Program-made: the position numbers and the translations under genes | NCBI RefSeq assembly: GCF_014635305.1 | Contig: NZ_BMCS01000001.1 | Span: 744,001 to 808,000 of the forward strand | Length of the DNA: 64,000 bases | Direction: 5' to 3' | Source: Williamsia phyllosphaerae | GTDB lineage: Bacteria > Actinomycetota > Actinomycetes > Mycobacteriales > Mycobacteriaceae | Notes under the pieces: model-generated | What the model was told of the DNA's origin: nothing | The model's input: the letters and a program-made list of their open reading frames with translations, nothing else | The model's database searches: none | Shown: positions 40,353-49,621 of the stretch, one piece after another | Position numbering within the stretch: the first letter of the stretch is position 1 | Layout: each line of letters starts with the position of its first letter

Positions 40353-41569
40353 CAGGCACCCGCACCGGTCGCTCGCAGGTTGCGCGCGACCGACCGGTCG
40401 ACCTGGGCCTGCGGCAGCCGCTTCTCCCGCACCGCCGAGGTGAGAGCGGCGAGCACATCGGGGACCTTGTCGGTGCTCAGCCACAACGCGAGGTCGGCGC
40501 CGGCGGTCAACGCCCGCACGACCGCCTCCTCGATCCCGTACCGCGCGCTGATCGCGGCCATCCCACTGAGGTCATCGGTGAAGATCGGGCCGTCGAACGG
40601 TTTCCCGCCGTAACCGGCCCCGCTCCGCAACAGCCGCATCGCCGGGGCCGAGATGCTCGCGGGTAGTTCATCGCCGGTGAGTCCGGGCACGATCAGATGC
40701 CCCACCATCACCCCGGCCGTCGGCACCGCGCGGGTCGCCGGTCCCGGCAGCAGCGTGCGGTAGGGCACGAGGTCGTCGTTCTTCAGCTCCGACAGCGGCG
40801 GCGTGCGGACGGTGCCGGTGTGCGAATCGCCCGAGCCGTGACCGTGGCCGGGGAAGTGCTTGAACACCGGCATCACGCCGGCGTCGCGCAGTCCGTCGGC
40901 GAAGGCGCTCGCGTAGCGGGCCACGACCGCCGGGTCGTCGGAGAACGACCGGTCGCCGATCACCTCGTCGTCGGATTCGTCGCTCACGTCGGCGTCCGGC
41001 GCGAAGTCGACGTTGATCCCGAGACGCTTGAGTCCGGCACCGGTCTTCGCGGCGATGCGGCGCACCTGCGCAGGTGTGGAGGTCGACGCCAGTTCACGCG
41101 CCGACGGGCTGTCGATACCCAGTTCGGAGAGCCGCGAGACCCGGCCACCCTCCTGGTCGACCGTCACCATCAGCGGCCGTTTCGACTGCGCCGCGATCGC
41201 CTTCAGGCGACCGTTCGCCAGGATCGAGAAGTCGGTGAAGCTGCCGACGAAGATCCCGCCCACGTGATAGGTGTCGACGACGCGACGCGCGTCCTGCGTT
41301 CCGCTCACCCCGACCACCAGCATCGCGGCCAGCTTGTCGCGCAACGACATCGACGCCACGACGGGCGACGCGCATCCGGCGGCGACCGCCTTCGAGCTGC
41401 TCGGCGCCGACGACGTCGCCGAGGGAGCTGCCGCGGAGCTCGTCGAACCGGCACTGCTGGTCGAGGTCGCGACACCGTCGGCCCCGCTGCCACAACCCAC
41501 CAGCACGGCGAGAAGACCCACCACACCGACGGCCACACCCTGACGGCGACGCGCCTCCGTTTTCCGCAT
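40349..41569 (-). CDS. lpqI: Lipoprotein beta-N-acetylglucosaminidase, GH3 (LpqI/NagZ-like)
   Basis: 406 residues. A lipoprotein signal (basic start, VAVGVVGLLAVLVGC with lipobox LVGC near residue 29) is followed by a Ser/Thr/Ala-rich linker and a GH3 catalytic domain: DQEGGRVSRL, the family-hallmark KHFPGHGHGSGDSHTG with the catalytic His-Asp dyad, and FTDDLSGM with the nucleophile Asp. NagZ-type enzymes cut GlcNAc from muropeptides in cell-wall recycling; mycobacterial LpqI is Rv0237. The ATG at 41569 gives a normal signal peptide. Confidence 0.93.
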   Translation of the reverse strand: MRKTEARRRQGVAVGVVGLLAVLVGCGSGADGVATSTSSAGSTSSAAAPSATSSAPSSSKAVAAGCASPVVASMSLRDKLAAMLVVGVSGTQDARRVVDTYHVGGIFVGSFTDFSILANGRLKAIAAQSKRPLMVTVDQEGGRVSRLSELGIDSPSARELASTSTPAQVRRIAAKTGAGLKRLGINVDFAPDADVSDESDDEVIGDRSFSDDPAVVARYASAFADGLRDAGVMPVFKHFPGHGHGSGDSHTGTVRTPPLSELKNDDLVPYRTLLPGPATRAVPTAGVMVGHLIVPGLTGDELPASISAPAMRLLRSGAGYGGKPFDGPIFTDDLSGMAAISARYGIEEAVVRALTAGADLALWLSTDKVPDVLAALTSAVREKRLPQAQVDRSVARNLRATGAGAC

Positions 41570-41660
41570 GGCAAGCAGTCTGACACGGCATGATTCCCGC
41601 ACGAATGCCCAGTCCACGGACTATTCTCGTCCCACACCGCAGGTGACGAAGGAGACCATC

Positions 41661-42182
41661 ATGGCAGCCACGGACCAGCAGACCTCGGACCTGATCATGA
41701 TCGCGTACGACGGTACCGAGAACGCGGATCGGGCAATCGATTACGCGGGTCGGTTCCTCGCCGGTCGGCGAGCTGTCGTGGTCACCGCCTGGGAGACCGG
41801 GTCGCATCAGACCGCGCGGTTGTCGTCGTTGTCGGGCGGGATGCAGACGATGGTGGGCGTCTCGGTCGACACCGAGGTCGACGAACTGCTCCGGATCGAG
41901 GCCTCCACCCTCAACGCGCGGGGTGTCGAGAGGGCTCGTGCCTGCGGGATGGAGGCCGACGGACGCCTGGCCGAGGTCGACTCCACGGTGTGGGGTGCGC
42001 TGGTCGACGCCGCGGACGAGCTGGCGGTGGACGTGCTGGTCACGGGCACCCGCGGCGCGTCCGGACTCAAGGCGCTGCTGCACAGCAGTGTCGCCGAGGC
42101 GGTCCTCAAGCACTGCCGGCGACCGGTGCTGGTCGTGCCCGCCCGGTGCACCGCGAACGCCACCGCCGCCACGCGCCCCTGA
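41661..42182 (+). CDS. Universal stress protein (UspA family)
   Basis: 173 residues, one Usp domain: LIMIAYDGTENADRAIDYA at the start and the ATP-binding motif GTRGASGLKALLHSSVAEAVL at residues 125-145, then RRPVLVVP. Proteins with this motif bind ATP and act in stress and dormancy. AAGGAG lies 9 nt before the ATG. It is divergent from lpqI. Confidence 0.93.
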   Translation: MAATDQQTSDLIMIAYDGTENADRAIDYAGRFLAGRRAVVVTAWETGSHQTARLSSLSGGMQTMVGVSVDTEVDELLRIEASTLNARGVERARACGMEADGRLAEVDSTVWGALVDAADELAVDVLVTGTRGASGLKALLHSSVAEAVLKHCRRPVLVVPARCTANATAATRP

Positions 42183-42259
42183 GCGGCACCGGAACCGGAC
42201 GGGCCGGATGGTAGTTTCGACGCGAGCAGTACGACGTCGACCTCAGGAGCACCACACCC

Positions 42260-42460
42260 ATGACCGACAACCGCCTCATCGCCGGAGCCATCGCCGGGAT
42301 CATGGGCGTCATCGTCGCCATCGCGGTCGTGTTCCTCGGCGGGTACATCTCCTCCGACGACAACCCGTCGACCGACGTCAACAGCTTCAACGCGGACAAT
42401 GGTTTCGTGAAGGGCTCGGTCGACTACGGCACGCGTGACAACGCCGGAGTGCAGAACTGA
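42260..42460 (+). CDS. Small membrane or secreted protein upstream of aftD (Rv0236A-like position)
   Basis: 66 residues: a hydrophobic helix at residues 7-28 (IAGAIAGIMGVIVAIAVVFLGGY), then an Asp/Asn-rich outside tail. CAGGAG lies 8 nt before the ATG. It directly precedes aftD and its 3' end overlaps the longest aftD frame by 26 nt. In M. tuberculosis a small gene (Rv0236A) stands at the same place, so I infer a linked function, but no activity can be assigned. Confidence 0.8.
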   Translation: MTDNRLIAGAIAGIMGVIVAIAVVFLGGYISSDDNPSTDVNSFNADNGFVKGSVDYGTRDNAGVQN

Positions 42461-45400
42461 CGTTCGTCCCCGCTCGGTGGATGATCAGCGTCTGACCCGG
42501 CGCGGGGTCGTTCTCGCGGCCGTGGCCGCCCTGGTCTTCGCGTTAGTCCAGTCCCCCGGCGCCATCGCCGCGGACACCAAACTCGATCTCACCGCCGACC
42601 CCGTCGGCTTCCTCGCCCGCGCGACGCATCTGTGGACGTCGCAGGCCACCCTCGGTCAGGTCCAGAACCAGGCCTACGGGTACTTCTTCCCGCACGGCGC
42701 GTTCTTCGTCCTCGGCGACGTCGTCGGTCTGTCGCCGTGGATCACCCAGCGGTTGTGGTGGGCCGTGCTGGTCTTCGTCGGCTTCCTCGGCATCGTCCGG
42801 CTCGCCGAGGCGCTGGGCATCGGTTCCCGCGGCTCCCGGATCGTCGCGGCCGCTGCGTTCGTGCTCAGTCCCCGCGTGTTGACCACCCTGGGATCGATCT
42901 CCTCGGAGACGACGGTGATGATGCTCGCGCCGTGGGTGCTGATCCCGGTCGTCATCGCCCTGGACCACCCACAACTGCGATCGTCGTTGCGTCAGTTGGC
43001 GTTCCGATCGGCCTGCGCGGTCGCGTTGATGGGTGCGGTCAACGCCGTCGCGACACTGGCCGCCTGCGGCATCGCCGTCGTGTGGTGGCTTGCGCACGCC
43101 CCGGTGTCCTTCGGCTCCGCGCACGCCGGGCCCGCCGCGCGGTGGGTCCGGTTCACCGGCTGGTGGGCGCTCGGGGTCGCGTTGGCGTGCGCCTGGTGGA
43201 TCGTCCCGCTGCTGATCCTGTCGCGCGTGAGCCCGCCGTTCCTCGACTTCATCGAGTCGTCGCGGGTGACCACGGAGTGGACCTCGCTCACCGAGGTCCT
43301 GCGCGGTACCAGCTCGTGGACTCCGTTCGTCTCACCGGAACGGGTGGCGGGGTCGTTGCTGGTGAACCAGCCGGCGGCCGTGGTCGCGACCGGGGTGGTC
43401 GCGGCGGCCGGACTCGCGGGACTCGCCATGCGCCGCATGCCCGGACGAGGACGACTCGTCACCGCGCTCGTCGTCGGGTTGCTGCTGATGTGTCTGGGCT
43501 TCGCCGGGCAGCTCGGTTCGCCGGTGGCCGAACCGATCCGGGTGTTCCTCGACGGTGCGGGCGCGCCCCTGCGCAACGTCCACAAATTCGACCCGATGAT
43601 CCGCGTCCCGCTCGTCCTGGGCATCGCGCATCTGATCGCCCGTATCCCGCTGCCGGGCACCGTCTCCTGGCCGCAGGCAGGTCGGGCAGCGGCCCATCCG
43701 GAACGGTCGCCGGCGCTCGCAGCCACCATGGCGCTGCTGGTCGCCGTGGTCGGCGCCGGGTCGCTGGTGTGGACCGGACGCATCGCCCCGCAGGGGACCT
43801 ACGACGCGATCCCCGACTACTGGTCACAGACCGCCGACTGGCTGAAGGAGAACTCCGGTCCCGCCGAGCACCCCGAACGCAGCCTCGTCGTGCCGGGGGC
43901 GCCACTGGCCGACCAGAGTTGGGGACTGACCCGCGACGAGCCGCTGCAACCCCTGGCCGATGTGCCGTGGGCCGTGCGCGACGCGATCCCGCTGGTGCCG
44001 CCCGGCGCGATCCGGGCGCTGGACTCGGTGCAGCGCCTGATCAGTTCGGGTCGGGGGTCGGCGGGGATGGCGGCGACCCTGGCCCGACAGGGGGTCGGCT
44101 ACGTCGTCCTGCGGGCCGACCTCGATCCCACCGCATCGCGGTCGGCGCGACCGATACTCGCCCAGCAGGCCCTGACCTCGTCGCCCGGGCTGGTGCGCGT
44201 CGCGCGGTTCGGCCCCGAGGTGGGTCCTCGGACGATCAAGGGCATCGTCGGCGACGACGGGTTGGCGCCGCGGCTGCCCGCGATCCAGATCTTCGCGGTC
44301 CGGTCGGCGTCCGCATCCCCGGACGGCACCGCCACCGGGGGCACCGGGCCGTCGCTGGTGGACCTCGATGCGATGCCGCGCATCGTCGGTGGTCCGGAAT
44401 CGCTGGCGCGCCTGCAGGATCACGCCGCACGAACCGGGGCGACGCCGCTCGGACCGACCTTGCTCGACGCCGACGCGCGCCGCGCCGGCGTCGACGACTC
44501 GGGCGCGTCCGGGGCGATCGTGACCGATACGCCGACCGACCGGGAGACGGACTTCGGTCGCGTCGACGACCACAGCTCGGCCATCCGCGCCCCCGGGGAC
44601 CGACGCTCCACCCAGAACGCCGTGCCCGACTACCCCGTACCGGGCGCCGGTCTGGTCCGCGGGCAGTGGCTGCTCGACGGCGCCCCGGATCAGGTGTCGG
44701 TGACCGCGTCCGGATCGGCATCGGACGCAACGCAGTTGGGGCAGACGTCGCCTGCCAACTCGACCGCGGCGGCGTTCGACGACGACCCGAACACGTCGTG
44801 GATCAGCCGGGGAATCGACTCCGCGGTGGGTCAGTGGCTGCAGGTGAACTTCACCCGCCCACGGTCCGACCTCGCCGTGACCGTCACCCCGGGCAAGGCC
44901 CTGGGCGCACCCGTCACGAGTCTGCTGGTCACCACCGAGGCGGGCAGTTCGGTCGCCCAGGGCATCACCCCGGGCGCGAAGACGACCATCGTCGCACCCA
45001 GCGGACCGACGCGCTGGATCCAGGTGCGCGCCATCGGCACCGACAACAACACCGCGGGTAGCCAGTTCGCCGTCGCGGAGATGTCGCTCACCGACACCCG
45101 GGCGGGCGCCGACCTGGCCATCCGCCACAGCGTCGTCCTGCCGCCGTTGGTCGCGGGACGGGCCGTCGCCGGGTGGGATCTGGGCACCGAGCTCGGCGGT
45201 CGGACGGCGTGCGCGGCCGACACCGACGTCACGCGGTGTTCGGCGGCGCTGGCGCTGGCGCCCGAGGAGCCCGGCGTGTTCACCCGGGTGCTGTCGGTGC
45301 CCGAGTCCGTCGACGTCGCCCCGCGGGTCTGGTTGCGCAGTGCTCCCGGCACCGCCCTGACCACCCTGCTGACGGCCGCGGGATCGGTGCGCGCCCAGGG

Positions 45401-46805
45401 CGCCTCGCTGGTCGTCGATCCCCGCGGGACAGCCTCGGCGGCGGTCGACGGCGACCCCCGGACGGCGTGGATCGCACCCGAGTCGACCACCACACCGGGC
45501 GCCGCGCCGCCGTCGCTACGGCTGACGCTGCCCGCACCCCAGCGTGTCTCCGCGATGACCATCACCCGACCCCGCGGGCTCTATCCGGCTGCGCCGGTGC
45601 GGGTCGCGGTCGATCTGGGTACCGGGCGCCAGGTCCGGACGCTGCCCGCGAGCGGTCGCATCACCCTCGACCCCGCGGTGACCGACCGGGTGTCGGTGAC
45701 GGTGTTGGCGACGGCCGACCTCATCGACGTCAACAGCCTCGGCTTCGCGAAGCAGTCCCCGGTGGGCATCGCCGAGATCACCGTGGACGGTGCACCGCCC
45801 GCACCGTCGCCCGACCGTGTCGTGACGGTGGGCTGCGACGCGGGCGTCGGGCTGGCCGTCGCGGGCCGCGTGGTCCCGATGACGGTGACCACCACCGCAC
45901 GCAGCCTTCTCGACGGCGACCCGGTCCCGGCGGTCCCCTGCGGCGCGGACTCGCTCGCCCTGCCCGCGGGTGAGCAGCAGGTGTCGATCACCCCCGGGGC
46001 GGCGTTCACGGTCGACTCGGCGACACTGACGCGCACAGGGCCCGGGTCGCCGGGTGAGAATCGAGCGCAGCAAGGCTCGGAGCGAGAGCAGGCCCTGGCA
46101 CCACAGGAGTGGGGTGCCGATCACCGCACCGTCTCCGTTCCCGCCTCGGCTGAGTCCCGCGTCCTCGTGGTGCCGGAGTCACAGAACCCGGGTTGGCACG
46201 CCCGGGCCGGCGGGCAGGAACTGACGCCGATCGTCGTCGACGGTTGGCAGCAGGGGTGGATCGTGCCCGCGGGTGTCGCGGGGACGATCACGCTGGACTA
46301 CCCGCTGGACCGCCCCTACCGGTGGTCGTTGCTGATCGGGCTGCTCGCGGTCGCGGCCCTGTTCGGCGCCACGCTGATCGGCCGACGGCGCCCGACCCGC
46401 GACGACCGCCTGCCGGTCGCGACGCCGATCCGCGCACCGCTTGCCGCTGCGGGTGCGCTCGTCGTCGCACTGACCCTGCTCACCGGATGGCCCGGCGCCC
46501 TGGCGGCGCTCGCGACCGCCGCGGCGGGTCAGTGGATCCGGCGGCGTCGTCCCCGCGCGCTCCCGCTCGTGGTCGCCGCGCTGTTCACGTTGGCCGCAGC
46601 CGGGTTGTCGCTCGGCCCGTGGCAGTCACCGTCGGGCTACACCGGTTTCAGCTGGTGGGTTCAGCTCCCCGCGTTGGCGGCGCTCACGCTCGTCGCCGCC
46701 GGGGCCCTGCCCGCCTCGCGATCGGTCGCGGTCTGGCGCCGCTCGCTGCGGCGACGTTCGGCGTCGCGCATCGCTCGACGTGCCGGCTCCTCGATCAGGC
46801 CGTAG
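42435..46805 (+). CDS. aftD: Arabinofuranosyltransferase AftD
   Basis: 1456 residues from GTG 42435, or 1442 from GTG 42477; neither has a good ribosome site, and the family usually starts close to the first helix (GVVLAAVAALVFAL). AftD is a GT-C membrane enzyme that adds arabinofuranose from decaprenyl-phosphoarabinose to arabinogalactan and lipoarabinomannan outside the cytoplasm. About a dozen helices fill residues 25-450. A long soluble region follows with carbohydrate-binding-like F5/8-type stretches (AFDDDPNTSWISRG; AVDGDPRTAWIAP), then helices near the C-terminus (residues 1290-1440). The C-terminal basic tail overlaps the convergent acyltransferase by 145 nt. Confidence 0.93.
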   Translation: MTTPECRTDVRPRSVDDQRLTRRGVVLAAVAALVFALVQSPGAIAADTKLDLTADPVGFLARATHLWTSQATLGQVQNQAYGYFFPHGAFFVLGDVVGLSPWITQRLWWAVLVFVGFLGIVRLAEALGIGSRGSRIVAAAAFVLSPRVLTTLGSISSETTVMMLAPWVLIPVVIALDHPQLRSSLRQLAFRSACAVALMGAVNAVATLAACGIAVVWWLAHAPVSFGSAHAGPAARWVRFTGWWALGVALACAWWIVPLLILSRVSPPFLDFIESSRVTTEWTSLTEVLRGTSSWTPFVSPERVAGSLLVNQPAAVVATGVVAAAGLAGLAMRRMPGRGRLVTALVVGLLLMCLGFAGQLGSPVAEPIRVFLDGAGAPLRNVHKFDPMIRVPLVLGIAHLIARIPLPGTVSWPQAGRAAAHPERSPALAATMALLVAVVGAGSLVWTGRIAPQGTYDAIPDYWSQTADWLKENSGPAEHPERSLVVPGAPLADQSWGLTRDEPLQPLADVPWAVRDAIPLVPPGAIRALDSVQRLISSGRGSAGMAATLARQGVGYVVLRADLDPTASRSARPILAQQALTSSPGLVRVARFGPEVGPRTIKGIVGDDGLAPRLPAIQIFAVRSASASPDGTATGGTGPSLVDLDAMPRIVGGPESLARLQDHAARTGATPLGPTLLDADARRAGVDDSGASGAIVTDTPTDRETDFGRVDDHSSAIRAPGDRRSTQNAVPDYPVPGAGLVRGQWLLDGAPDQVSVTASGSASDATQLGQTSPANSTAAAFDDDPNTSWISRGIDSAVGQWLQVNFTRPRSDLAVTVTPGKALGAPVTSLLVTTEAGSSVAQGITPGAKTTIVAPSGPTRWIQVRAIGTDNNTAGSQFAVAEMSLTDTRAGADLAIRHSVVLPPLVAGRAVAGWDLGTELGGRTACAADTDVTRCSAALALAPEEPGVFTRVLSVPESVDVAPRVWLRSAPGTALTTLLTAAGSVRAQGASLVVDPRGTASAAVDGDPRTAWIAPESTTTPGAAPPSLRLTLPAPQRVSAMTITRPRGLYPAAPVRVAVDLGTGRQVRTLPASGRITLDPAVTDRVSVTVLATADLIDVNSLGFAKQSPVGIAEITVDGAPPAPSPDRVVTVGCDAGVGLAVAGRVVPMTVTTTARSLLDGDPVPAVPCGADSLALPAGEQQVSITPGAAFTVDSATLTRTGPGSPGENRAQQGSEREQALAPQEWGADHRTVSVPASAESRVLVVPESQNPGWHARAGGQELTPIVVDGWQQGWIVPAGVAGTITLDYPLDRPYRWSLLIGLLAVAALFGATLIGRRRPTRDDRLPVATPIRAPLAAAGALVVALTLLTGWPGALAALATAAAGQWIRRRRPRALPLVVAALFTLAAAGLSLGPWQSPSGYTGFSWWVQLPALAALTLVAAGALPASRSVAVWRRSLRRRSASRIARRAGSSIRP

Positions 46806-47899
46806 CTGGCCGCCGACACCCCGATGGTGATGAGCAGCGTCAGGGACCAGACGGCCCACATCGATCCACCGAAGACCCCGAACCCGAACAGAGAGAACAC
46901 CGCCGACAGCACGGCCAGGTGCCAGATGAAGATCGCGTAGGACCACCGTCCCAGAGCCTGCATCACCGCCGAGTCCAGGAATCGGAACCGACCGTCGGGG
47001 CGGAGCACGATCGGGGCCAGTAAGCCGAAGCCGACGATCGCACCGAGGACGATCTTGACCGCGAACTGGGCCGACGACACCTCGGCGAGCCCGGTGGGAC
47101 CGGCCACCGGTGTGCACGCCGCCGCGTAGGCGGCGATGACCACCACCGTCGTCATCATCCGGTGCCCGGCGAGCCACCGTGCAATCCGACCCCGCGTCGG
47201 TGCGGCCGCCATCTCGGCCAGGACCATCCCCACCACGAACCACGGCAGGTGACCGGGCAGCCAGTTCTTCGGCGCCACCCCGGCGGCGAGCGGCAGGGCC
47301 TCGGCCACCCATCCCCACGTCAGACTGATCCCGGCGGCGGCCAGGAGCAGCGGGATCCGCAGCCGGGCGCGGTCTCCGCGCAGGCGCACGACCGAGAACG
47401 CGATCAGCGGCAGCAGTGCGTAGAAACTGACCTCCACCGACAGCGTCCACATCTGCGTCATCCCCAGCGTCAACGACAGCGGGACATAGATCTGGGCGAT
47501 GAACAGGTTCGCCAGCCAGACGGTAGGGGTCGCGCCGCGTGCGTCTGGGAGCAGGACGAGGACGAACACCACGACCACCAGGTACGCGGGCCAGATCCGG
47601 ACCACCCGATGCCGCAGGTAGCGACGGAACCCGGGCGCGGCCGGTCCGCCCCTGGCCGCGGCAGCATGTGGACGCCACAGCAGGAACCCGGACAGCGCGA
47701 AGAAGAGGGCCACGGCCAGGTCGAGGCGCCCCCAGACGGCCCCGAGCACCGAGCCGTCCACCGACCGGGTCTGGAAGGCGACGTGTGTGGTGAGCACGCC
47801 GATCGAGGCGAGCGCCCGCATGCCCTCGAGGGCCGGGATGAAGCCGGGACGGAGCGGCGCCCCGCGGGGGCGGTCGTCGGCGCCGACACTGGTGACCAT
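46661..47899 (-). CDS. Membrane acyltransferase (acyltransferase family 3, OafA-like; Rv0228-like)
   Basis: 412 residues with about ten helices. Family 3 acyltransferases O-acetylate or O-acylate envelope sugars. Motifs: FIPALEGMRALASIGVLTTH (catalytic-type His) near residue 20, FFALSGFLL, and WTLSVEVSFYALLPL near 150. The C-terminal tail after LIEEPARRAM is hydrophilic and overlaps the aftD 3' end. The context (aftD, DUF3068 gene, GT and methyltransferase in reach) suggests modification of a lipoglycan; the substrate is inferred. Confidence 0.88.
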   Translation of the reverse strand: MVTSVGADDRPRGAPLRPGFIPALEGMRALASIGVLTTHVAFQTRSVDGSVLGAVWGRLDLAVALFFALSGFLLWRPHAAAARGGPAAPGFRRYLRHRVVRIWPAYLVVVVFVLVLLPDARGATPTVWLANLFIAQIYVPLSLTLGMTQMWTLSVEVSFYALLPLIAFSVVRLRGDRARLRIPLLLAAAGISLTWGWVAEALPLAAGVAPKNWLPGHLPWFVVGMVLAEMAAAPTRGRIARWLAGHRMMTTVVVIAAYAAACTPVAGPTGLAEVSSAQFAVKIVLGAIVGFGLLAPIVLRPDGRFRFLDSAVMQALGRWSYAIFIWHLAVLSAVFSLFGFGVFGGSMWAVWSLTLLITIGVSAASYGLIEEPARRAMRDAERRRSERRQTATDREAGRAPAATSVSAANAGS

Positions 47900-48047
47900 G
47901 CGCCGAAACTACCCGGGGTCCGGTCACAGGCGACAAATCGCCGTCTAGCAGCGCCGGAGCGATCGGCCAGGCTGTTAGTCTCGCTCGCAAGGTGGAATGC
48001 GCTCGCTCACCACACCGACACGAGAAGTTCTAAAAGGAGTTTGCGCC

Positions 48048-49523
48048 ATGGCGTCAGGCCGAATGTCGGTCCGGGAACTCGTGGGGCCTGTCCTCATCTT
48101 CGTGGGTGCACTGCTGGTGGTGGTCGCGATCGCCTCCCCGCTGTACCTCGTGGGCCAGCTCGAGAAGACCCCGATGGACACCGACTTCACCACGGTGGCG
48201 TCGTCGCAGCGACCCGATGGCGGCACCGGCAGCCAGGCGTTGCCCGCACAGATCCTCAACCGCTGCTCGCTGTCGGACACCAAGCCCGAGGTCTCCGACG
48301 CCAACCTCACCCGCCAGCAGCGCGTGGTCGTGGTGAAGCCGGCCAACTCCGAGAAGGTCACCTTCCAGGCCGGTACCTCGACGAGGATCAACCAGGTCAA
48401 GATCTCCGGCGAAACCGTTGCGCCCAGTTCGGATTCGACCAGCGGCGGCGGCTGCCTCGGCGCCCTCCTGCTCGCGACCAAGGACCGCGTCACCACCGAC
48501 CGGAGCACCGCACTGCCCGCCCTCGGCGGGGGCGGCAGCTCCGAGGTCCAGCTCGACGCGTCGGACAAGACGGTCACCATCCCCGACCGCACCGGCCTGC
48601 AGTACCGGTTCCCGTTCGATGTCGACAAGTCCAAGAACTACAACTACTTCGACCTCACGACCCGTACCTCGAGCCCGCTGAAGTACGTCGACTCCTCGGA
48701 GATCAACGGCGTCAAGGTCTTCCACTACACACAGGACGTGCCCGAGGCGAACCTCGCGAGCCTCAAGGACGCCAACGGCCAGTCGCCGCAGGGCACCACG
48801 CTGAGCCAGGCGTCGTCCTGGTACGGCGGTTTCCCCGACATCGACCGGACCCAGAAGCTCCCGGCCGACCTGTACCACAAGGCAACTCGCGATCTGTACG
48901 TCGATCCGGTCAGCGGCACGATCATCAACGCGCGTGAACACGTCGAGGAGTACTTCAAGATCTCCGGCGTCAGCGACGACGCACCGGCCGCCCTGCGCGA
49001 CTACAAACTGACCAACCTCGACGCCACCTTCGTCTACGACCAGAAGACGCAGGAGTCGTTGGCCGACGACGCCAAGGATCTCGCGTCGCCGATCCGGCTG
49101 TGGGGCCGCTGGCTGCCGATCGTCTTCGGCGTGCTCGGTGCCATCGCGTTGGTCGCCGGGGTCTTCCTGCTGCTGCGCGGACCGCGTCGCCGTGCCGCCA
49201 CCGCGGGCGGTGACACCGATCCGTACTACCCGGTCGCCACCCACGACGACGACGGCCCGGACGATTCGGCGTTCCGTGACTCCGACTACCGCGACCCCGG
49301 ATACCGCGACCCCGATCACGACGGGGCGTCCGACCGACCGACCACGGTGTTCCCGGACCTGCGCAAGAACGCCGGCGGCTCGGGCGGCACCGATGACGAT
49401 GCGACACAGAACATCCCGCGTGTCACCGACGACCCGTCGCAGGCCGGCTGGTCCGACCCGGACGGTCCCGGGTCGGCCGAGACCCGCCGTGACGATCCCT
49501 GGCGGGGCCCGGACAACCGCTAG
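48048..49523 (+). CDS. DUF3068 (PorA-family-named) membrane protein, Rv0227c-like
   Basis: 491 residues. An N-terminal helix (VLIFVGALLVVVAIASPLYLV, residues 14-35) is followed by a large outside domain of about 330 residues, a second helix near 375-395 (IVFGVLGAIALVAGVFLLL) and a disordered acidic Asp/Pro/Arg-rich cytoplasmic tail (residues 400-491) with DPGYRDPD repeats. AAAAGGAG precedes the ATG. The two-helix topology fits DUF3068. Function is unproven; in mycobacteria it neighbours the same acyltransferase, so an envelope role is likely. Confidence 0.88.
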   Translation: MASGRMSVRELVGPVLIFVGALLVVVAIASPLYLVGQLEKTPMDTDFTTVASSQRPDGGTGSQALPAQILNRCSLSDTKPEVSDANLTRQQRVVVVKPANSEKVTFQAGTSTRINQVKISGETVAPSSDSTSGGGCLGALLLATKDRVTTDRSTALPALGGGGSSEVQLDASDKTVTIPDRTGLQYRFPFDVDKSKNYNYFDLTTRTSSPLKYVDSSEINGVKVFHYTQDVPEANLASLKDANGQSPQGTTLSQASSWYGGFPDIDRTQKLPADLYHKATRDLYVDPVSGTIINAREHVEEYFKISGVSDDAPAALRDYKLTNLDATFVYDQKTQESLADDAKDLASPIRLWGRWLPIVFGVLGAIALVAGVFLLLRGPRRRAATAGGDTDPYYPVATHDDDGPDDSAFRDSDYRDPGYRDPDHDGASDRPTTVFPDLRKNAGGSGGTDDDATQNIPRVTDDPSQAGWSDPDGPGSAETRRDDPWRGPDNR

Positions 49524-49539
49524 CGGTATCTCAGCGACG

Positions 49540-49606
49540 GAAATCGTCCGTCTGGAGGCTCGCTTCGGGCAATACGCCCGAGGTGACGCTCCAGGCGGAC
49601 GATTTC
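49540..49606. terminator. Bidirectional terminator between the DUF3068 and LLM genes
   Basis: The arms 49540-49557 (GAAATCGTCCGTCTGGAG) and 49589-49606 pair over 18 bp with one mismatch. Inside the loop is a second perfect hairpin TCGGGC-AATAC-GCCCGA (49565-49581). It stands between convergent genes. Confidence 0.8.
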
Positions 49607-49621
49607 AGTTGGGCTACACGG

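Noticed and set aside
47162-48937. 591-codon plus-strand frame across the acyltransferase and the DUF3068 gene
   Set aside because: It crosses two well-supported genes on both strands and reads as low-complexity Arg/Pro/His sequence.
49540-49606. Second structured RNA candidate
   Set aside because: A single long stem with an inner hairpin between convergent stop codons is fully explained as a two-way terminator.
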